Of a DNA stretch of 64,000 nt, positions 8,268 through 16,776 are shown piece after piece. The stretch covers positions 370,946-434,945 of the forward strand of contig NZ_JABMLE010000004.1 of the NCBI RefSeq assembly GCF_013205025.1. The letters run 5' to 3'. How positions within the stretch are numbered: the first letter of the stretch is position 1; each line of letters begins with the position of its first letter. Below the pieces are notes generated by a model. The model saw only the letters and a program-made list of their open reading frames with translations, did no database searches and had not been told where the DNA came from. The position numbers and the translations under genes were made by a program. The DNA comes from Rathayibacter sp. VKM Ac-2857 (GTDB taxonomy: Bacteria; Actinomycetota; Actinomycetes; Actinomycetales; Microbacteriaceae).

Positions 8268-9515
8268 ATGCGCACCTGGATCGCCCCGGTCGTCCCGGCC
8301 CTGCCCGGCCGCGGACCCGTGCCCGCCGTGCACGACACCGCGACGGGAGCGCCCGTCGAACTCGTCGCGGAGGACGGCACCGCCCGCCTCTACGTCTGCG
8401 GCATCACGCCCTACGACGCGACGCACCTCGGCCACGCGTCGACGTATCTCGCCTTCGACACCGTGCAGCGGCTCTGGCGCGACGCGGGGTACGCGGTGCT
8501 CTACGCGCAGAACGTGACCGACGTCGACGACCCGCTCCTCGAGCGCGCCGCTCGCGACGGGGTCGACTGGCGCGACCTCGCCGAGGAGCAGGTCGAGCTG
8601 TTCCGCGGCGACATGGCGGCGCTGCGGATCCTGCCGCCCGACCACTACGACGGCGTCACCGAGACGATCGAGCCGATCGCGGAGGCGGTCGCCCGCCTCG
8701 AGAGCGCCGGCATCGCGTACCGCGTCGACGCCCCCGAGGCTGCGGCTGAGGGTGCTGCGGACCTCTACTACGACATCGCGGGCGGCGAGAGCGACGTCTG
8801 GCGCCTCGGCAGCGAGAGCAACCTCGACGCCGCGACGATGGCCGACCTCTTCGCGCAGCGCGGGGGAGACCCCGACCGCGCCGGCAAGCGCGACCCGCTC
8901 GATCCGCTGCTCTGGCGCGCCGAGCGCGCCGGCGAGCCCGCCTGGGACGCGGCCGTTGGCCGGGGCCGCCCGGGCTGGCACATCGAGTGCTCGGTGATCG
9001 CGCTCGACCGCCTCGGGCCGGAGTTCACCTTGCAGGGCGGGGGGAGCGACCTCGTCTTCCCGCACCACGAGTTCAGCGCCGCGCACGCCGCCTCGCTGTC
9101 GGGCCGCGCGCTCGCGCGCGCCTACGCGCACGCCGGCATGGTCGCCTACCAGGGCGAGAAGATGAGCAAGTCGCTCGGCAACCTCGTCCTCGTCTCGCGG
9201 CTGCGGGCGCAGGGGACGGACCCGCGCGCGATCCGCCTGGCGCTGCTGGCGCACCACTACCGCTCCGACTGGGAGTGGCTGCCCGAGGACCTGCCGGCCG
9301 CCGAGGCCCGCCTCGCGCGGTGGGAGGCCTCGCTCGCCGCGAGCGGGCCGGCGTCGGCGGCCGACGTGCTCGAGCGTGTGCGCGCCGTGCTCGCGGTCGA
9401 CCTGGACACTCCGGGCGCCCTCGGTGTGCTGGACTCCGCGACGGCCGCCGGCGTCGACGACCCCGCGCTCCTCCGCGACGCGATCGACGCGCTGCTCGGC
9501 ATCCGCCTGGGCTGA
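8268..9515 (+). CDS. mshC: Mycothiol ligase MshC (cysteine:GlcN-Ins ligase)
   Basis: MshC joins L-cysteine to glucosaminyl-inositol with ATP, the penultimate step of mycothiol synthesis, the main actinobacterial thiol. The 415-residue protein is a class I cysteinyl-tRNA synthetase relative. Zinc ligand Cys44 lies in LYVCGITPYDATHLGH, the HxGH-type motif is at 53-56, and KMSKS is at 298-302. The short C-terminal region lacks a full tRNA anticodon-binding domain, which separates MshC from CysS. The ATG immediately follows the uppP stop. The gene ends beside repeat array 2. Confidence 0.95.
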   Translation: MRTWIAPVVPALPGRGPVPAVHDTATGAPVELVAEDGTARLYVCGITPYDATHLGHASTYLAFDTVQRLWRDAGYAVLYAQNVTDVDDPLLERAARDGVDWRDLAEEQVELFRGDMAALRILPPDHYDGVTETIEPIAEAVARLESAGIAYRVDAPEAAAEGAADLYYDIAGGESDVWRLGSESNLDAATMADLFAQRGGDPDRAGKRDPLDPLLWRAERAGEPAWDAAVGRGRPGWHIECSVIALDRLGPEFTLQGGGSDLVFPHHEFSAAHAASLSGRALARAYAHAGMVAYQGEKMSKSLGNLVLVSRLRAQGTDPRAIRLALLAHHYRSDWEWLPEDLPAAEARLARWEASLAASGPASAADVLERVRAVLAVDLDTPGALGVLDSATAAGVDDPALLRDAIDALLGIRLG

Positions 9516-9542
9516 AGCCTGCACTCCGCCTGTGGACGACGG

Positions 9543-9855
9543 CGGATCTCGATACGCCCGCTGCGCGGGCTACTCGATCAGCATGAAGCGGCCACGCTGC
9601 GCGGGCTACTCGATCAGCATGAAGCGGGCACGCTGCCTGGGCTACTCGGTCAGCATGCAAAGGACCGCTGTGCGGACCGCTCGGTCAGCATGCGGAGGAC
9701 CGCTTCGCGGGCCGGACTGCCGTCCATGCTGGTCGAGTAGCCGCCGCAGGCGGCGTATCGAGACCCGGCCTCCGGCGGACGGTGGATCTCGATACGCCCG
9801 CTGCGCGGGCTACTCGATCAGCATGGCCGCGGTACGCGGCGCATCGAGACCCGGG
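9543..9855. repeat. Intergenic hairpin repeat array 2
   Basis: Full copies of the window's hairpin repeat lie at 9543-9584 (inverted), 9726-9766 (forward) and 9783-9824 (inverted). Between them are shortened half-copies ending at about 9620, 9656 and 9692. Two of these form a 36-bp direct tandem. A decayed half-copy is at 9831-9855. The forward copy has inner stem CCGCC/GGCGG where other copies have CCCC/GGGG or CCCG/CGGG, so both arms changed together. The array separates the convergent mshC and PAC2 genes. Confidence 0.88.
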
Positions 9856-9863
9856 CCGCATCG

Positions 9864-10724
9864 CTACGGGCGCCAGGGCTCCTCGCCGGAGCGGCCGTCG
9901 CCGCGGCGGCGGAGGTAGCGCTCGAACTCCTGGGCGATGGCCTCGCCGCTGGCCTCGGGGGAGTCGACGGTGTCGCGCGCCTGCTCGAGCTGGGCGATGT
10001 AGGCCGCCATCTCCTCGTCGTCGAGGGCGAGGGCGTCGATGCCGCGCTCCCACTCGCCGGCCTCCTCGACCAGGTCGCCGCGGGGGATCGCCAGTCCGAC
10101 GACCTCCTCGAGCTTCTCGAGCAGCGCGAGCATCGCCTTGGGCGACGGCGCGTTGTGGACGTAGTGCGGCACGGAGGCCCAGAGCGAGACCGCGGGGATC
10201 CCGACCTTCTGCGCCGCTTCGCCGATGACGCTGAGGATGCCGACGGGACCCTCGTAGGTGGAGCGCTCCAGCTCGAACTCGGCGCGCATCTCCGCGTTCT
10301 CGCTCGAGGCGAAGAGCGAGATCGGCCGGGTGTGCGGCACGTCGGCGAGCATCGCGCCGAGGAAGACGACCGCCGAGATGTCGATCGCGAGCATGGCGTC
10401 GACGACCTCCGAGGCGAAGCTCTTCCAGCTGCGCGAGGGCTCGGTGCCGATCATCACGTAGAGGGCGCTCTCCGCGTCCACGGAGGTGTCCGCCGGGCCG
10501 AAGATCTGGGTGCCGGGCCAGGAGAGGCTGCGGCGCCCGTCCTCGCCGATCGAGAGCATCGGGCGGGTGTACTGGAAGTCGTAGTACTGCTCGGCGTCGA
10601 CCGAGAAGAGGGGCACGAACTCGCCGGCGTCCTTCACCAGGCGCACCGCGCCGCTGGCCGCGTCGCCCGCGTCGTTCCAGCCCTCGAAGGCCACGACCAG
10701 GACGTTCCCCTTGATCACGTTCAT
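9864..10724 (-). CDS. PAC2 family protein (proteasome-assembly-chaperone-like)
   Basis: A 286-residue protein of the PAC2 superfamily, which is widespread in actinobacteria. Features are the N-terminal NVLVVAFEGWNDAGDAASGA (residues 7-26), FFGAMLADVPHT-type core strands (seen as VVFLGAMLADVPHTRPI), YEGPVGILSV, and AVSLWASVPHYVHNAPSPKA, all typical of the family. The function in bacteria is not settled; the name comes from yeast proteasome chaperones, and a link to actinobacterial proteasome or tRNA-related functions is speculative. The ATG at 10724 is preceded by a GGAGA ribosome-binding site. The frame remains open upstream but without family-like sequence. It is divergent from the HAD hydrolase gene. 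Confidence 0.88.
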   Translation of the reverse strand: MNVIKGNVLVVAFEGWNDAGDAASGAVRLVKDAGEFVPLFSVDAEQYYDFQYTRPMLSIGEDGRRSLSWPGTQIFGPADTSVDAESALYVMIGTEPSRSWKSFASEVVDAMLAIDISAVVFLGAMLADVPHTRPISLFASSENAEMRAEFELERSTYEGPVGILSVIGEAAQKVGIPAVSLWASVPHYVHNAPSPKAMLALLEKLEEVVGLAIPRGDLVEEAGEWERGIDALALDDEEMAAYIAQLEQARDTVDSPEASGEAIAQEFERYLRRRGDGRSGEEPWRP

Positions 10725-10886
10725 AGGCGAGGTCTCCGTGTTCGGCTCGATGACCGGGGAGCGCTGCCTGCGCTGAACCCGTTCGTCCAGGATAGGACCC
10801 GCCTCCGGACCCCTCCGTCCGGCCCGCGTCTTTCCGCTGTCCGCGTACGGTCGGCCCGATCGGGGCTGCCGGTACGATGGTCGCTC

Positions 10887-11630
10887 GTGACTTCCGACAC
10901 CTCCCTCCCCGTGTCCCGGCCGCAGCCCCCGCTCCCGGAGGGCGCTCCCGCCGCGGTCCTCTGGGACATGGACGGCACGCTCGTCGACACGGAGCCCTAC
11001 TGGATGGCGTCGGAGCACGCGCTGGTCGCCTCCTTCGGCGGCGTCTGGACCCACGAGGACGCCATGAGCCTGGTCGGCTCCGGCCTCCCCGCCTCCGCGC
11101 GCATCCTGCAGGGCAAGGGCGTCGATCTGCCCGTCGAGGCGATCATCGACCGGATGACCGACGAGGTCGTCGCGCAGCTCGCCGAGAGCATCCCGTGGCG
11201 CCCCGGCGCGCTCGAGCTGCTCTCCGCCGTCCGCGACGCCGGTGTGCCGCAGGCCCTCGTCACCATGTCGATCGGCCGGATGGCGCACGCCGTCGTCGAG
11301 CGCCTCCCGTTCCCCGCCTTCGAGACCGTCGTCAGCGGCGACATGGTCGAGCAGAGCAAGCCGCACCCGGAGGCGTACCTCCTCGCCGCGCGCACCCTCG
11401 GCGTCGAGGTGCTCGCCTGCGTCGCCATCGAGGACTCCCACGCCGGCCTCGCCTCCGCGGTCGCCTCGGGCGCCGCCGCGATCGGGGTGCCGCATCAGCT
11501 CGAGCTCGACCCCGACGCCCCCTATTCCCTCTGGCCCACCCTCGCGGGCCGTACCGTCGCGGACCTCGCGCTGGTGTCCTCCGAGCACCGCAGCCGCGCG
11601 CTCACGACCGAGACGGAGGCCCGCCGATGA
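10887..11630 (+). CDS. HAD-superfamily hydrolase
   Basis: This 247-residue protein carries the HAD motifs: LWDMDGTLVDTEP with nucleophile and acid Asp (about 25-37), a TMSIG motif II region, and IEDSHAGLASAVASGAA as motif IV. The cap between motif I and II is helical, as in beta-phosphoglucomutase and phosphoglycolate phosphatase-type members. It likely dephosphorylates a small metabolite; the substrate is unknown. The GTG start at 10887 follows a TACGAT -10-like element. The stop overlaps the trmI start as ATGA, so it is coupled to tRNA methyltransferase expression, an arrangement I recall as common in actinobacteria. Confidence 0.9.
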   Translation: MTSDTSLPVSRPQPPLPEGAPAAVLWDMDGTLVDTEPYWMASEHALVASFGGVWTHEDAMSLVGSGLPASARILQGKGVDLPVEAIIDRMTDEVVAQLAESIPWRPGALELLSAVRDAGVPQALVTMSIGRMAHAVVERLPFPAFETVVSGDMVEQSKPHPEAYLLAARTLGVEVLACVAIEDSHAGLASAVASGAAAIGVPHQLELDPDAPYSLWPTLAGRTVADLALVSSEHRSRALTTETEARR

Positions 11631-12682
11631 CCGGTGAGGCACTGCAGCATTCCGGACCCTTCCGCGCGGGCGACCGCGTGCAGCTGACCGGGCCGAAGGG
11701 GCGGATGAACACCATCACGCTGATCCCGGGCAAGGTCTTCCACACCCACCGCGGCGGGATCGAGCACGACACGATCATCGGACTGCCCGACGGCTCCGTC
11801 GTCGTCAACACCGTCGGCGTCGAGCACCTCGCCCTCCGCCCGCTGCTCGCCGACTTCGTGATGTCGATGCCGCGCGGAGCCGCGATCGTCTACCCGAAGG
11901 ACGCGGCGCAGATCCTCGCGCTCGCGGACGTCTTCCCCGGCGCCCGCGTCGTCGAGGCGGGCGTCGGCTCCGGAGCGCTCTCGCTCTGGCTGCTGCGCGC
12001 GATCGGCCCGGGCGGCCGGCTCTCCTCCTTCGAGCGCCGCGAGGAGTTCGCGGACGTGGCCCGCGCCAACATCGAGACCTTCCTCGGCTACACCCCCGAC
12101 AACTGGAGCGTCACCGTCGGCGACCTCGTCGAGGAGCTGCCCGGCGCCGTCGCCCCGGGCGAGGCCGACCGCGTCGTCCTCGACATGCTCGCGCCGTGGG
12201 AGTGCCTCGACGTCGCCGCCGACGCGCTCACCCCCGGCGGGGTGCTGCTCTGCTACGTCGCCACCGTCACCCAGCTGTCGCGCGTCGCGGAGGCGATCCG
12301 CGCCTCGGGCCTCTTCACCAACCCGGCCTCGAACGAGACCATGGTGCGCGGCTGGCACGTCGAGGGTCTGGCCGTGCGCCCGGACCACCGGATGATCGGC
12401 CACACCGGCTTCCTGATCACCGCCCGCCGCCTCGCGCCGGGTGCCGTCCTGCCCGAGCTCAAGCGCCGCCCGTCGAAGACCGACTTCAGCGACGAGGACG
12501 TCGAGGCCTGGACGCCCGGTGCGCTGGGAGAGCGGGCCGTCAGCCCGAAGAGCCTGCGCAAGCGGGTACGGGAGTCGGCCACCAGCGCCGAGCTCTCGCG
12601 GGCGCGGGGCTTCGGCGAGGCCGACGGTGACGGCGACGTCGCTCCTGCGCAGGGCTCGGGCGACGACGAGGGCATCGTCTAA
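11627..12682 (+). CDS. trmI: tRNA (adenine-N1)-methyltransferase TrmI
   Basis: TrmI methylates N1 of A58 in the T loop of tRNA using S-adenosylmethionine. The 351-residue product has an N-terminal beta-barrel (about 1-75; HRGGIEHDTIIGLPDG) and a Rossmann methyltransferase domain. RVVEAGVGSGALSLWLLRA (about 107-125) is the SAM-binding motif I, DRVVLDMLAPWE contains the catalytic Asp, and GGVLLCYVATVTQ is a later core strand. The C-terminal 70 residues are charged and low in complexity. It overlaps the HAD gene by four bases. Confidence 0.95.
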   Translation: MTGEALQHSGPFRAGDRVQLTGPKGRMNTITLIPGKVFHTHRGGIEHDTIIGLPDGSVVVNTVGVEHLALRPLLADFVMSMPRGAAIVYPKDAAQILALADVFPGARVVEAGVGSGALSLWLLRAIGPGGRLSSFERREEFADVARANIETFLGYTPDNWSVTVGDLVEELPGAVAPGEADRVVLDMLAPWECLDVAADALTPGGVLLCYVATVTQLSRVAEAIRASGLFTNPASNETMVRGWHVEGLAVRPDHRMIGHTGFLITARRLAPGAVLPELKRRPSKTDFSDEDVEAWTPGALGERAVSPKSLRKRVRESATSAELSRARGFGEADGDGDVAPAQGSGDDEGIV

Positions 12683-12775
12683 GCTGATCCCGGCTTTCCG
12701 GTCCCCGGGCCGAGCCGCCGTCCCGACCGTCTCGCACTCGGGCCCCACCACTCCCACTTCGTGAAACGAGGACCC

Positions 12776-13729
12776 GTGCGCAGGACCACCGCGCTCATCG
12801 CCGGCATCGGCATCGTCGCCGCTCTGACGGGATGCACCGCGTCCTCGTCGACGGCCGACTGCGACGCCCCCTACTCGTCCGGCGCGTCGTCGTCGGCCGT
12901 CCAGGCGACCGGCGACTTCGGCGAGCAGCCCGACGTCACGGTGCCCTCGCCGCTGAACGCGGACGGCACCCAGGTCAGCACGCTGATCGAGGGCTCGGGC
13001 GACCCGCTCGAGAAGGGCCAGCTCGTCACGATCGACTACACGCTGGTGAACGGCGCCGACGGCTCGGTCCTCGAGGCCTCGCCCTACGACGGAGCGAGCA
13101 CCGCCACCTTCACCGTGGGCGGCGCAGGACTCGTCGGCCTCAACCAGGGTCTGCTCTGCAGCCAGGTCGGCTCGCGCGTCGCGATCGCGATCGCTCCGGA
13201 GGACGGCTTCGGCGACTCCTCCGCCCAGCTCGGCATCTCGCCCGACGACACCCTAGTGCTCGTCGCCGACATCGAGAAGGCCTCGCTCGCCCGCGCGAAC
13301 GGCGAGGCGCAGCCCGTCCCGAACGGCTTCCCGGCCGTGACGCTGGACCCGGACGGCGTGCCCGGCCTCGCTAAGCCCTCGGGCGACGCGCCCACCAAGC
13401 TCGAGATCGCCCAGCTCAAGAAGGGCGACGGCGCGGTCGTGGAGGACGGCGACACCGTCGTCGTCCAGTACACCGGCTGGCTCTGGGCCGACGGCAAGAT
13501 CTTCGACTCCAGCTGGCAGAAGGGCGCCCCGGCGACCTTCGTCGCGACGGAGGGCCAGGGCGGCGTCATCCCCGGCTTCGCCAAGGCCCTGATCGGCCAG
13601 CCGGTCGGCTCCCAGGTCATCGCGATCATCCCGCCCGAGGACGGCTACGGCGACACCCCGCCGCAGGGTGGCCAGATCGCCGCCGACTCCACGCTCGTCT
13701 TCGTGGCCGACGTCCTCGCGATCGACTGA
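12776..13729 (+). CDS. Secreted lipoprotein with two FKBP-type PPIase domains
   Basis: Peptidyl-prolyl cis-trans isomerase probably anchored outside the membrane. The N terminus has Arg residues, a hydrophobic stretch and the lipobox ALTGC (Cys20). Two FKBP domains follow, about residues 75-165 (QLVTIDYTLVNGADG ... VAIAIAPEDGFG) and 210-315 (VVVQYTGWLWADGKIFDSSW ... IAIIPPEDGYG). The second keeps more of the canonical active-site aromatic residues; the first is more divergent. GTG 12776 was preferred over the in-frame GTG at 12761 because ACGAGGA lies at the right distance before it. Role: folding of exported proteins. Confidence 0.92.
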   Translation: MRRTTALIAGIGIVAALTGCTASSSTADCDAPYSSGASSSAVQATGDFGEQPDVTVPSPLNADGTQVSTLIEGSGDPLEKGQLVTIDYTLVNGADGSVLEASPYDGASTATFTVGGAGLVGLNQGLLCSQVGSRVAIAIAPEDGFGDSSAQLGISPDDTLVLVADIEKASLARANGEAQPVPNGFPAVTLDPDGVPGLAKPSGDAPTKLEIAQLKKGDGAVVEDGDTVVVQYTGWLWADGKIFDSSWQKGAPATFVATEGQGGVIPGFAKALIGQPVGSQVIAIIPPEDGYGDTPPQGGQIAADSTLVFVADVLAID

Positions 13730-13747
13730 GTCCGCTGCTCCGTCCTC

Positions 13748-13998
13748 GCTGATCGAGCAGCCCGTTGTGGGCGCGCCTCGAGATCACCTTCTGCCCCGAG
13801 CCGGGTCTGCAGGCGCGGCCTTCTGACGGGGCGGGGTCTCGATACGCCCCTGCGGGGCTACTCGACCAGCATGGTCGGGGTGTGCCTCTCCTTTGCTGAT
13901 CGAGTAGGCCGCGGAGCGGGCGTATCGAGATCCGGCGCTGTCAGGGCTGAGGGCTGTGGGGTCTCGATACGCCCCTGCGGGGCTACTCGACCAGCATG
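13748..13998. repeat. Intergenic hairpin repeat array 3
   Basis: Copies at 13748-13785 (decayed forward), 13834-13872 (inverted, CCCC-TGC-GGGG inner stem), 13895-13933 (forward, one base different in the GTAG segment) and 13959-13998 (inverted). Unlike the other arrays, it lies between two genes in the same direction (FKBP lipoprotein and pafB). Nothing else is visible in 13730-14060. Confidence 0.88.
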
Positions 13999-14063
13999 AT
14001 CGTGCCGTGGCCGCCGCGCCGGTCCGTGGGGCGACTCGGGGCACGTCGGGGGCGGCGGGGCCC

Positions 14064-14081
14064 GGCCCTAGACTGGAGGGC
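14064..14081 (+). promoter_or_regulatory. Promoter -10-like element for pafBC
   Basis: A TAGACT hexamer at 14069-14074 lies eight bases before the GTG start at 14082, with a purine-rich GGAGGG between. Transcript start would fall at or very near the start codon. Confidence 0.4.
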
Positions 14082-15167
14082 GTGCCCGCCGACGCTTCGA
14101 CCTCGAGCCGCATCCCGGCCGAGGAGCGTCTGTTCAACCTGGTGCTGGCCCTCGTGGCCGCCGAGAACGGGCTGACGAAGGCCGACGTGCTCTCGACGGT
14201 GCAGGGCTACCGGCAGCGGTCCGACCGTGGCGACCGCGCCTCGCTCGAGCGCCAGTTCGAGCGCGACAAGGACGATCTGCGCGAGCTGGGCATCCCGATC
14301 GAGACGGTCGACTCTCCCGGCGACCCGGGCAACACCCAGACGGTCCGCTACCGGATCGCGAAGCGCAGCTACGACCTCCCCGCCGACCTCTCCTTCGACC
14401 AGGAGGAGATGGCCCTGCTCCGGCTCGCCGGCGCGGTCTGGCGAGAGGGCACCCTCTCGGCCGAGTCGCGGCGGGCCCTGATGAAGCTGCGCTCGCTCGG
14501 CGTCGACTCTGTCGACCCGGTGATCGGCATCAGCCCCTCGATCCGGGTGCGAGAGGCCTCCTTCGAGCCGCTCAACGCCGCGCTCGACCGCGGCCAGGTC
14601 GTCCGCTTCCCCTACCTCAAGCCCGGCGGCGACGAGCCGCGGACGCGCACCGTGCGCCCGCGCGCGCTCGTCAACCACCAGGGCCGCTGGCACCTGCACG
14701 GCTGGGACGAGACCGCCGAGGGCACCCGCACCTTCCTGCTCTCCCGCATCGTCGGCCCCGTCGCGACCACCGGCCGCACCGCCCCCGCCGAGCCCGGCGA
14801 TCACGCCGCCACGGCCCTGGCGCAGCTCGACGAGATCCTCGCCCGCAGCACCGCCCTGCTGCAGGTCGCTCCCGACTCCGACGCCGCCCTCCGCCTCGGC
14901 GTCCGGGCCGAGGCGGCAGGGGAGGGCGCGGACCTGCTGCGCCTGCACTTCACCGACGCCGACGTCCTCGCGGACGAGCTCGCCGGCTACGGTCCCGAGG
15001 TCGTCGTCCTCGAGCCGGAGACGCTGCGCCGCAAGGTCGTCGACCGCCTCCGCCGCTCCCTCAGCGACCACTCCCTCAGCGACCACTCCGCCGGCGACCA
15101 CTCCGCCGGCGACCACTCCGCCGGCGACCACTCCGCCGGCGAGCACGGGGGAGCCGCCCGTGGCTAG
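14082..15167 (+). CDS. pafB: PafB, WYL-domain DNA-damage response regulator subunit
   Basis: With PafC it forms the activator of the LexA-independent DNA-damage response known from mycobacteria. The 361-residue protein starts with a winged HTH (about residues 10-75, RLFNLVLALVAAENGLTKADVLSTV), continues with the WYL domain (about 155-235, containing RWHLHGWDETAEGTRTFLLSRI), and ends in a WCX-like domain. The C terminus carries a five-residue repeat (L/A-S/G-D-H-S, six copies) encoded by 15-bp tandem repeats at about 15058-15147, which overlaps the pafC start. The GTG start is set by the adjacent -10-like TAGACT. It heads the tatAC-containing gene string. Confidence 0.92.
   Translation: MPADASTSSRIPAEERLFNLVLALVAAENGLTKADVLSTVQGYRQRSDRGDRASLERQFERDKDDLRELGIPIETVDSPGDPGNTQTVRYRIAKRSYDLPADLSFDQEEMALLRLAGAVWREGTLSAESRRALMKLRSLGVDSVDPVIGISPSIRVREASFEPLNAALDRGQVVRFPYLKPGGDEPRTRTVRPRALVNHQGRWHLHGWDETAEGTRTFLLSRIVGPVATTGRTAPAEPGDHAATALAQLDEILARSTALLQVAPDSDAALRLGVRAEAAGEGADLLRLHFTDADVLADELAGYGPEVVVLEPETLRRKVVDRLRRSLSDHSLSDHSAGDHSAGDHSAGDHSAGEHGGAARG
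15058..15147 (+). repeat. 15-bp tandem repeat inside the pafB 3' end
   Basis: Six near-identical 15-bp units of the type GACCACTCCGCCGGC encode (D-H-S-A-G). The first units use TCAGC in place of CCGGC. Copy number of such in-frame repeats can change by slippage without breaking the frame. Confidence 0.9.
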
Positions 15168-16158
15168 GCCCCGCTCCCTCCAGGCCCGCGACCGCCTGGC
15201 CGTCCTGCTCTCGCTCGTCCCGTACCTCCTGGACCGAGGCCGCGTGAGCGTCGCCGAGGTCGCCGCGCACTTCGAGATCGCCGAGGACGAGGTCCGCCGG
15301 GCCGTCCGCCTGATCGCGGTCTCCGGCATCCCCGGCGAGACCGCGCAGTACCAGTCGAACGACCTCTTCGACATCAGCTGGGACGACTTCGAGGAGAACG
15401 ACCAGATCGTCCTCACCCAGCAGGTCGCCATCGACGACTCGCCGCGCTTCTCGGCGCGCGAGGCCGCCGCACTGATCGCCGGGATGCAGTACCTCGCCGC
15501 CCTGCCCGAGAACCAGGGCAACGACCGCATCGCCTCGCTGATGGGCAAGCTCGCCCGCGGCGCCTCCTCGGCCCCGACCGCCGTCGCGGTCGCCCGGGGC
15601 ATCGGCGCCGACGCCTCGCTCGCCACGATCCGCACCTCGCTCGCGAGCGGCACGCAGCTCGCCTTCGACTACCGCAGCGCGCGCGGCGAGACGGAGTCGC
15701 GGCTCGTCGACCCGTTCCTGCTGGAGTCGGTCGACCGCGACTGGTACCTGCGCGGCTGGGACCACCTGCGCGAGGGCGTCCGCACCTTCCGGGTCGACCG
15801 GATGCGCGCCCTCATCGACACCGGCACGCCGATCGTCCGCCGGCGGAACGAGGTCACGCTGCCCGACCGGCTCTTCGAGGCGTCCGCCACGGACCTCCTG
15901 ATCGACCTGCGGGTCGCGCCGGGCTCGGTGCCGCTGCTGGGCGACTACGCCGCGGACGCCGAGTTCCCGTCGGTTCCCGCCGGAGACGAGGGCGCGGGAG
16001 TCCTCGTCCGGATCCGCGTGGCGCACCTGGCCGGGCTCACCCGCCTGGTCGCCTCACTGCCCGGACTCGTGACCGTCGTCGCTCCGGAGGCGGCGCGCAC
16101 CGCCGTCGCCGAGTGGACCCGAGCCGCTCTGACGGCCAACGGAGAGGAGACCCCGTGA
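15160..16158 (+). CDS. pafC: PafC, WYL-domain DNA-damage response regulator subunit
   Basis: The 332-residue partner of PafB. An N-terminal winged HTH (about 5-65; VSVAEVAAHFEIAEDEVRRAV) is followed by a WYL domain (about 165-235) with DWYLRGWDHLREGVRTFRVD, where the W-Y-L triad is intact, and a C-terminal WCX domain. In mycobacteria the PafBC dimer is thought to sense single-stranded DNA through the WYL domains and activate promoters bearing TGTCRGTG. The GTG start at 15160 lies eight bases inside pafB, so the two proteins are made together. A matching promoter element lies before the umuDC-like operon at 36768. Confidence 0.93.
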   Translation: MARPRSLQARDRLAVLLSLVPYLLDRGRVSVAEVAAHFEIAEDEVRRAVRLIAVSGIPGETAQYQSNDLFDISWDDFEENDQIVLTQQVAIDDSPRFSAREAAALIAGMQYLAALPENQGNDRIASLMGKLARGASSAPTAVAVARGIGADASLATIRTSLASGTQLAFDYRSARGETESRLVDPFLLESVDRDWYLRGWDHLREGVRTFRVDRMRALIDTGTPIVRRRNEVTLPDRLFEASATDLLIDLRVAPGSVPLLGDYAADAEFPSVPAGDEGAGVLVRIRVAHLAGLTRLVASLPGLVTVVAPEAARTAVAEWTRAALTANGEETP

Positions 16159-16484
16159 CCTGGTGGTCCTGGATCCTGATCTGGCTCGCCCTCGCGATCG
16201 CCGCCCTCGCGGTGCTCGTGCTGTTCGGGCTCTCCTACTGGCGGAAGGGCCGGCTGCTGCTCGGCCAGCTGGAGGAGATCACGACGAAGCTCGACGCGCT
16301 GCAGGTGCCCGAGGCTGCCGAGGCGTCCACCCGGCCGCCGTCCTCGCTCTTCGCCGATCGCGACGAGGTCCGCCGCGGCCACGAGTCCCGTCGGGACGCC
16401 CGCCGGGAGAGGACCGAGGATCGCCGGTCTCTCCGGATCGAACGGGGTAAGCTCCTGGTACACCGCAACCGACAAGTGAAGTGA
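16155..16484 (+). CDS. Small membrane-anchored hypothetical protein
   Basis: A 109-residue protein I do not recognise by family. Residues 3-27 form one strong transmembrane segment ([20 protein letters not shown]). A short amphipathic helix ([18 protein letters not shown]) follows, then a very basic, Arg-rich C-terminal tail. The GTG start overlaps the pafC stop (GTGA) and the gene ends eight bases before tatA, so it is part of the pafBC-tatAC string. Similar small genes sit between pafC and tatA in related actinobacteria as I recall. A role in Tat or membrane function is only inferred from position. Confidence 0.75.
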   Translation: MTWWSWILIWLALAIAALAVLVLFGLSYWRKGRLLLGQLEEITTKLDALQVPEAAEASTRPPSSLFADRDEVRRGHESRRDARRERTEDRRSLRIERGKLLVHRNRQVK

Positions 16485-16491
16485 GACTGCA

Positions 16492-16776
16492 ATGTTCGCT
16501 GGACTCCAGGGGTGGCACCTCGTCATCATCCTCGCCGTCATCCTCCTCCTCTTCGGTGCGCCCAAGCTTCCCCAGCTCGCGCGCAGCGTCGGGCAGTCGA
16601 TGCGCATCTTCAAGAGCGAGGTCAAGACCATGAAGGACGAGGACGGGACCGAGCGCAACGACGCGACGGGCTCGACCACGGCCACCGGCACGACGAACTC
16701 GACCGGCACGGCGAGCTCGACGGGCACGACCACCGGCACCGGCACCACGCTGCCGCCCGAGTCCCCGCTCAAGTAA
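16492..16776 (+). CDS. tatA: Sec-independent protein translocase TatA
   Basis: The 94-residue TatA forms the pore-like part of the twin-arginine translocase, which exports folded proteins. It has the usual N-terminal membrane helix ([19 protein letters not shown]), the FGxxKLP hinge (FGAPKLPQL) and an amphipathic helix ([18 protein letters not shown]). The tail is low-complexity (Thr-Gly-Ser repeats). The stop codon overlaps the tatC ATG (TAATG). The Tat-dependent propeller at 40329 is a likely client. Confidence 0.95.
   Translation: MFAGLQGWHLVIILAVILLLFGAPKLPQLARSVGQSMRIFKSEVKTMKDEDGTERNDATGSTTATGTTNSTGTASSTGTTTGTGTTLPPESPLK

Noticed and set aside
7206-9524. Long minus-strand open frame opposite uppP and mshC
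   Set aside because: Low-complexity Arg/Asp/Glu-rich translation and full overlap with two genes that have intact catalytic motifs.
9543-9855. Insertion sequence or MITE with its own transposase
   Set aside because: No transposase frame, terminal inverted repeats or target duplication can be seen; the units are better described as REP-like hairpins.
16655-16770. Repeat-driven frame problem in the tatA 3' end
   Set aside because: The Thr/Gly/Ser repeats stay in frame to a stop that overlaps tatC normally; variable low-complexity tails are common in TatA.
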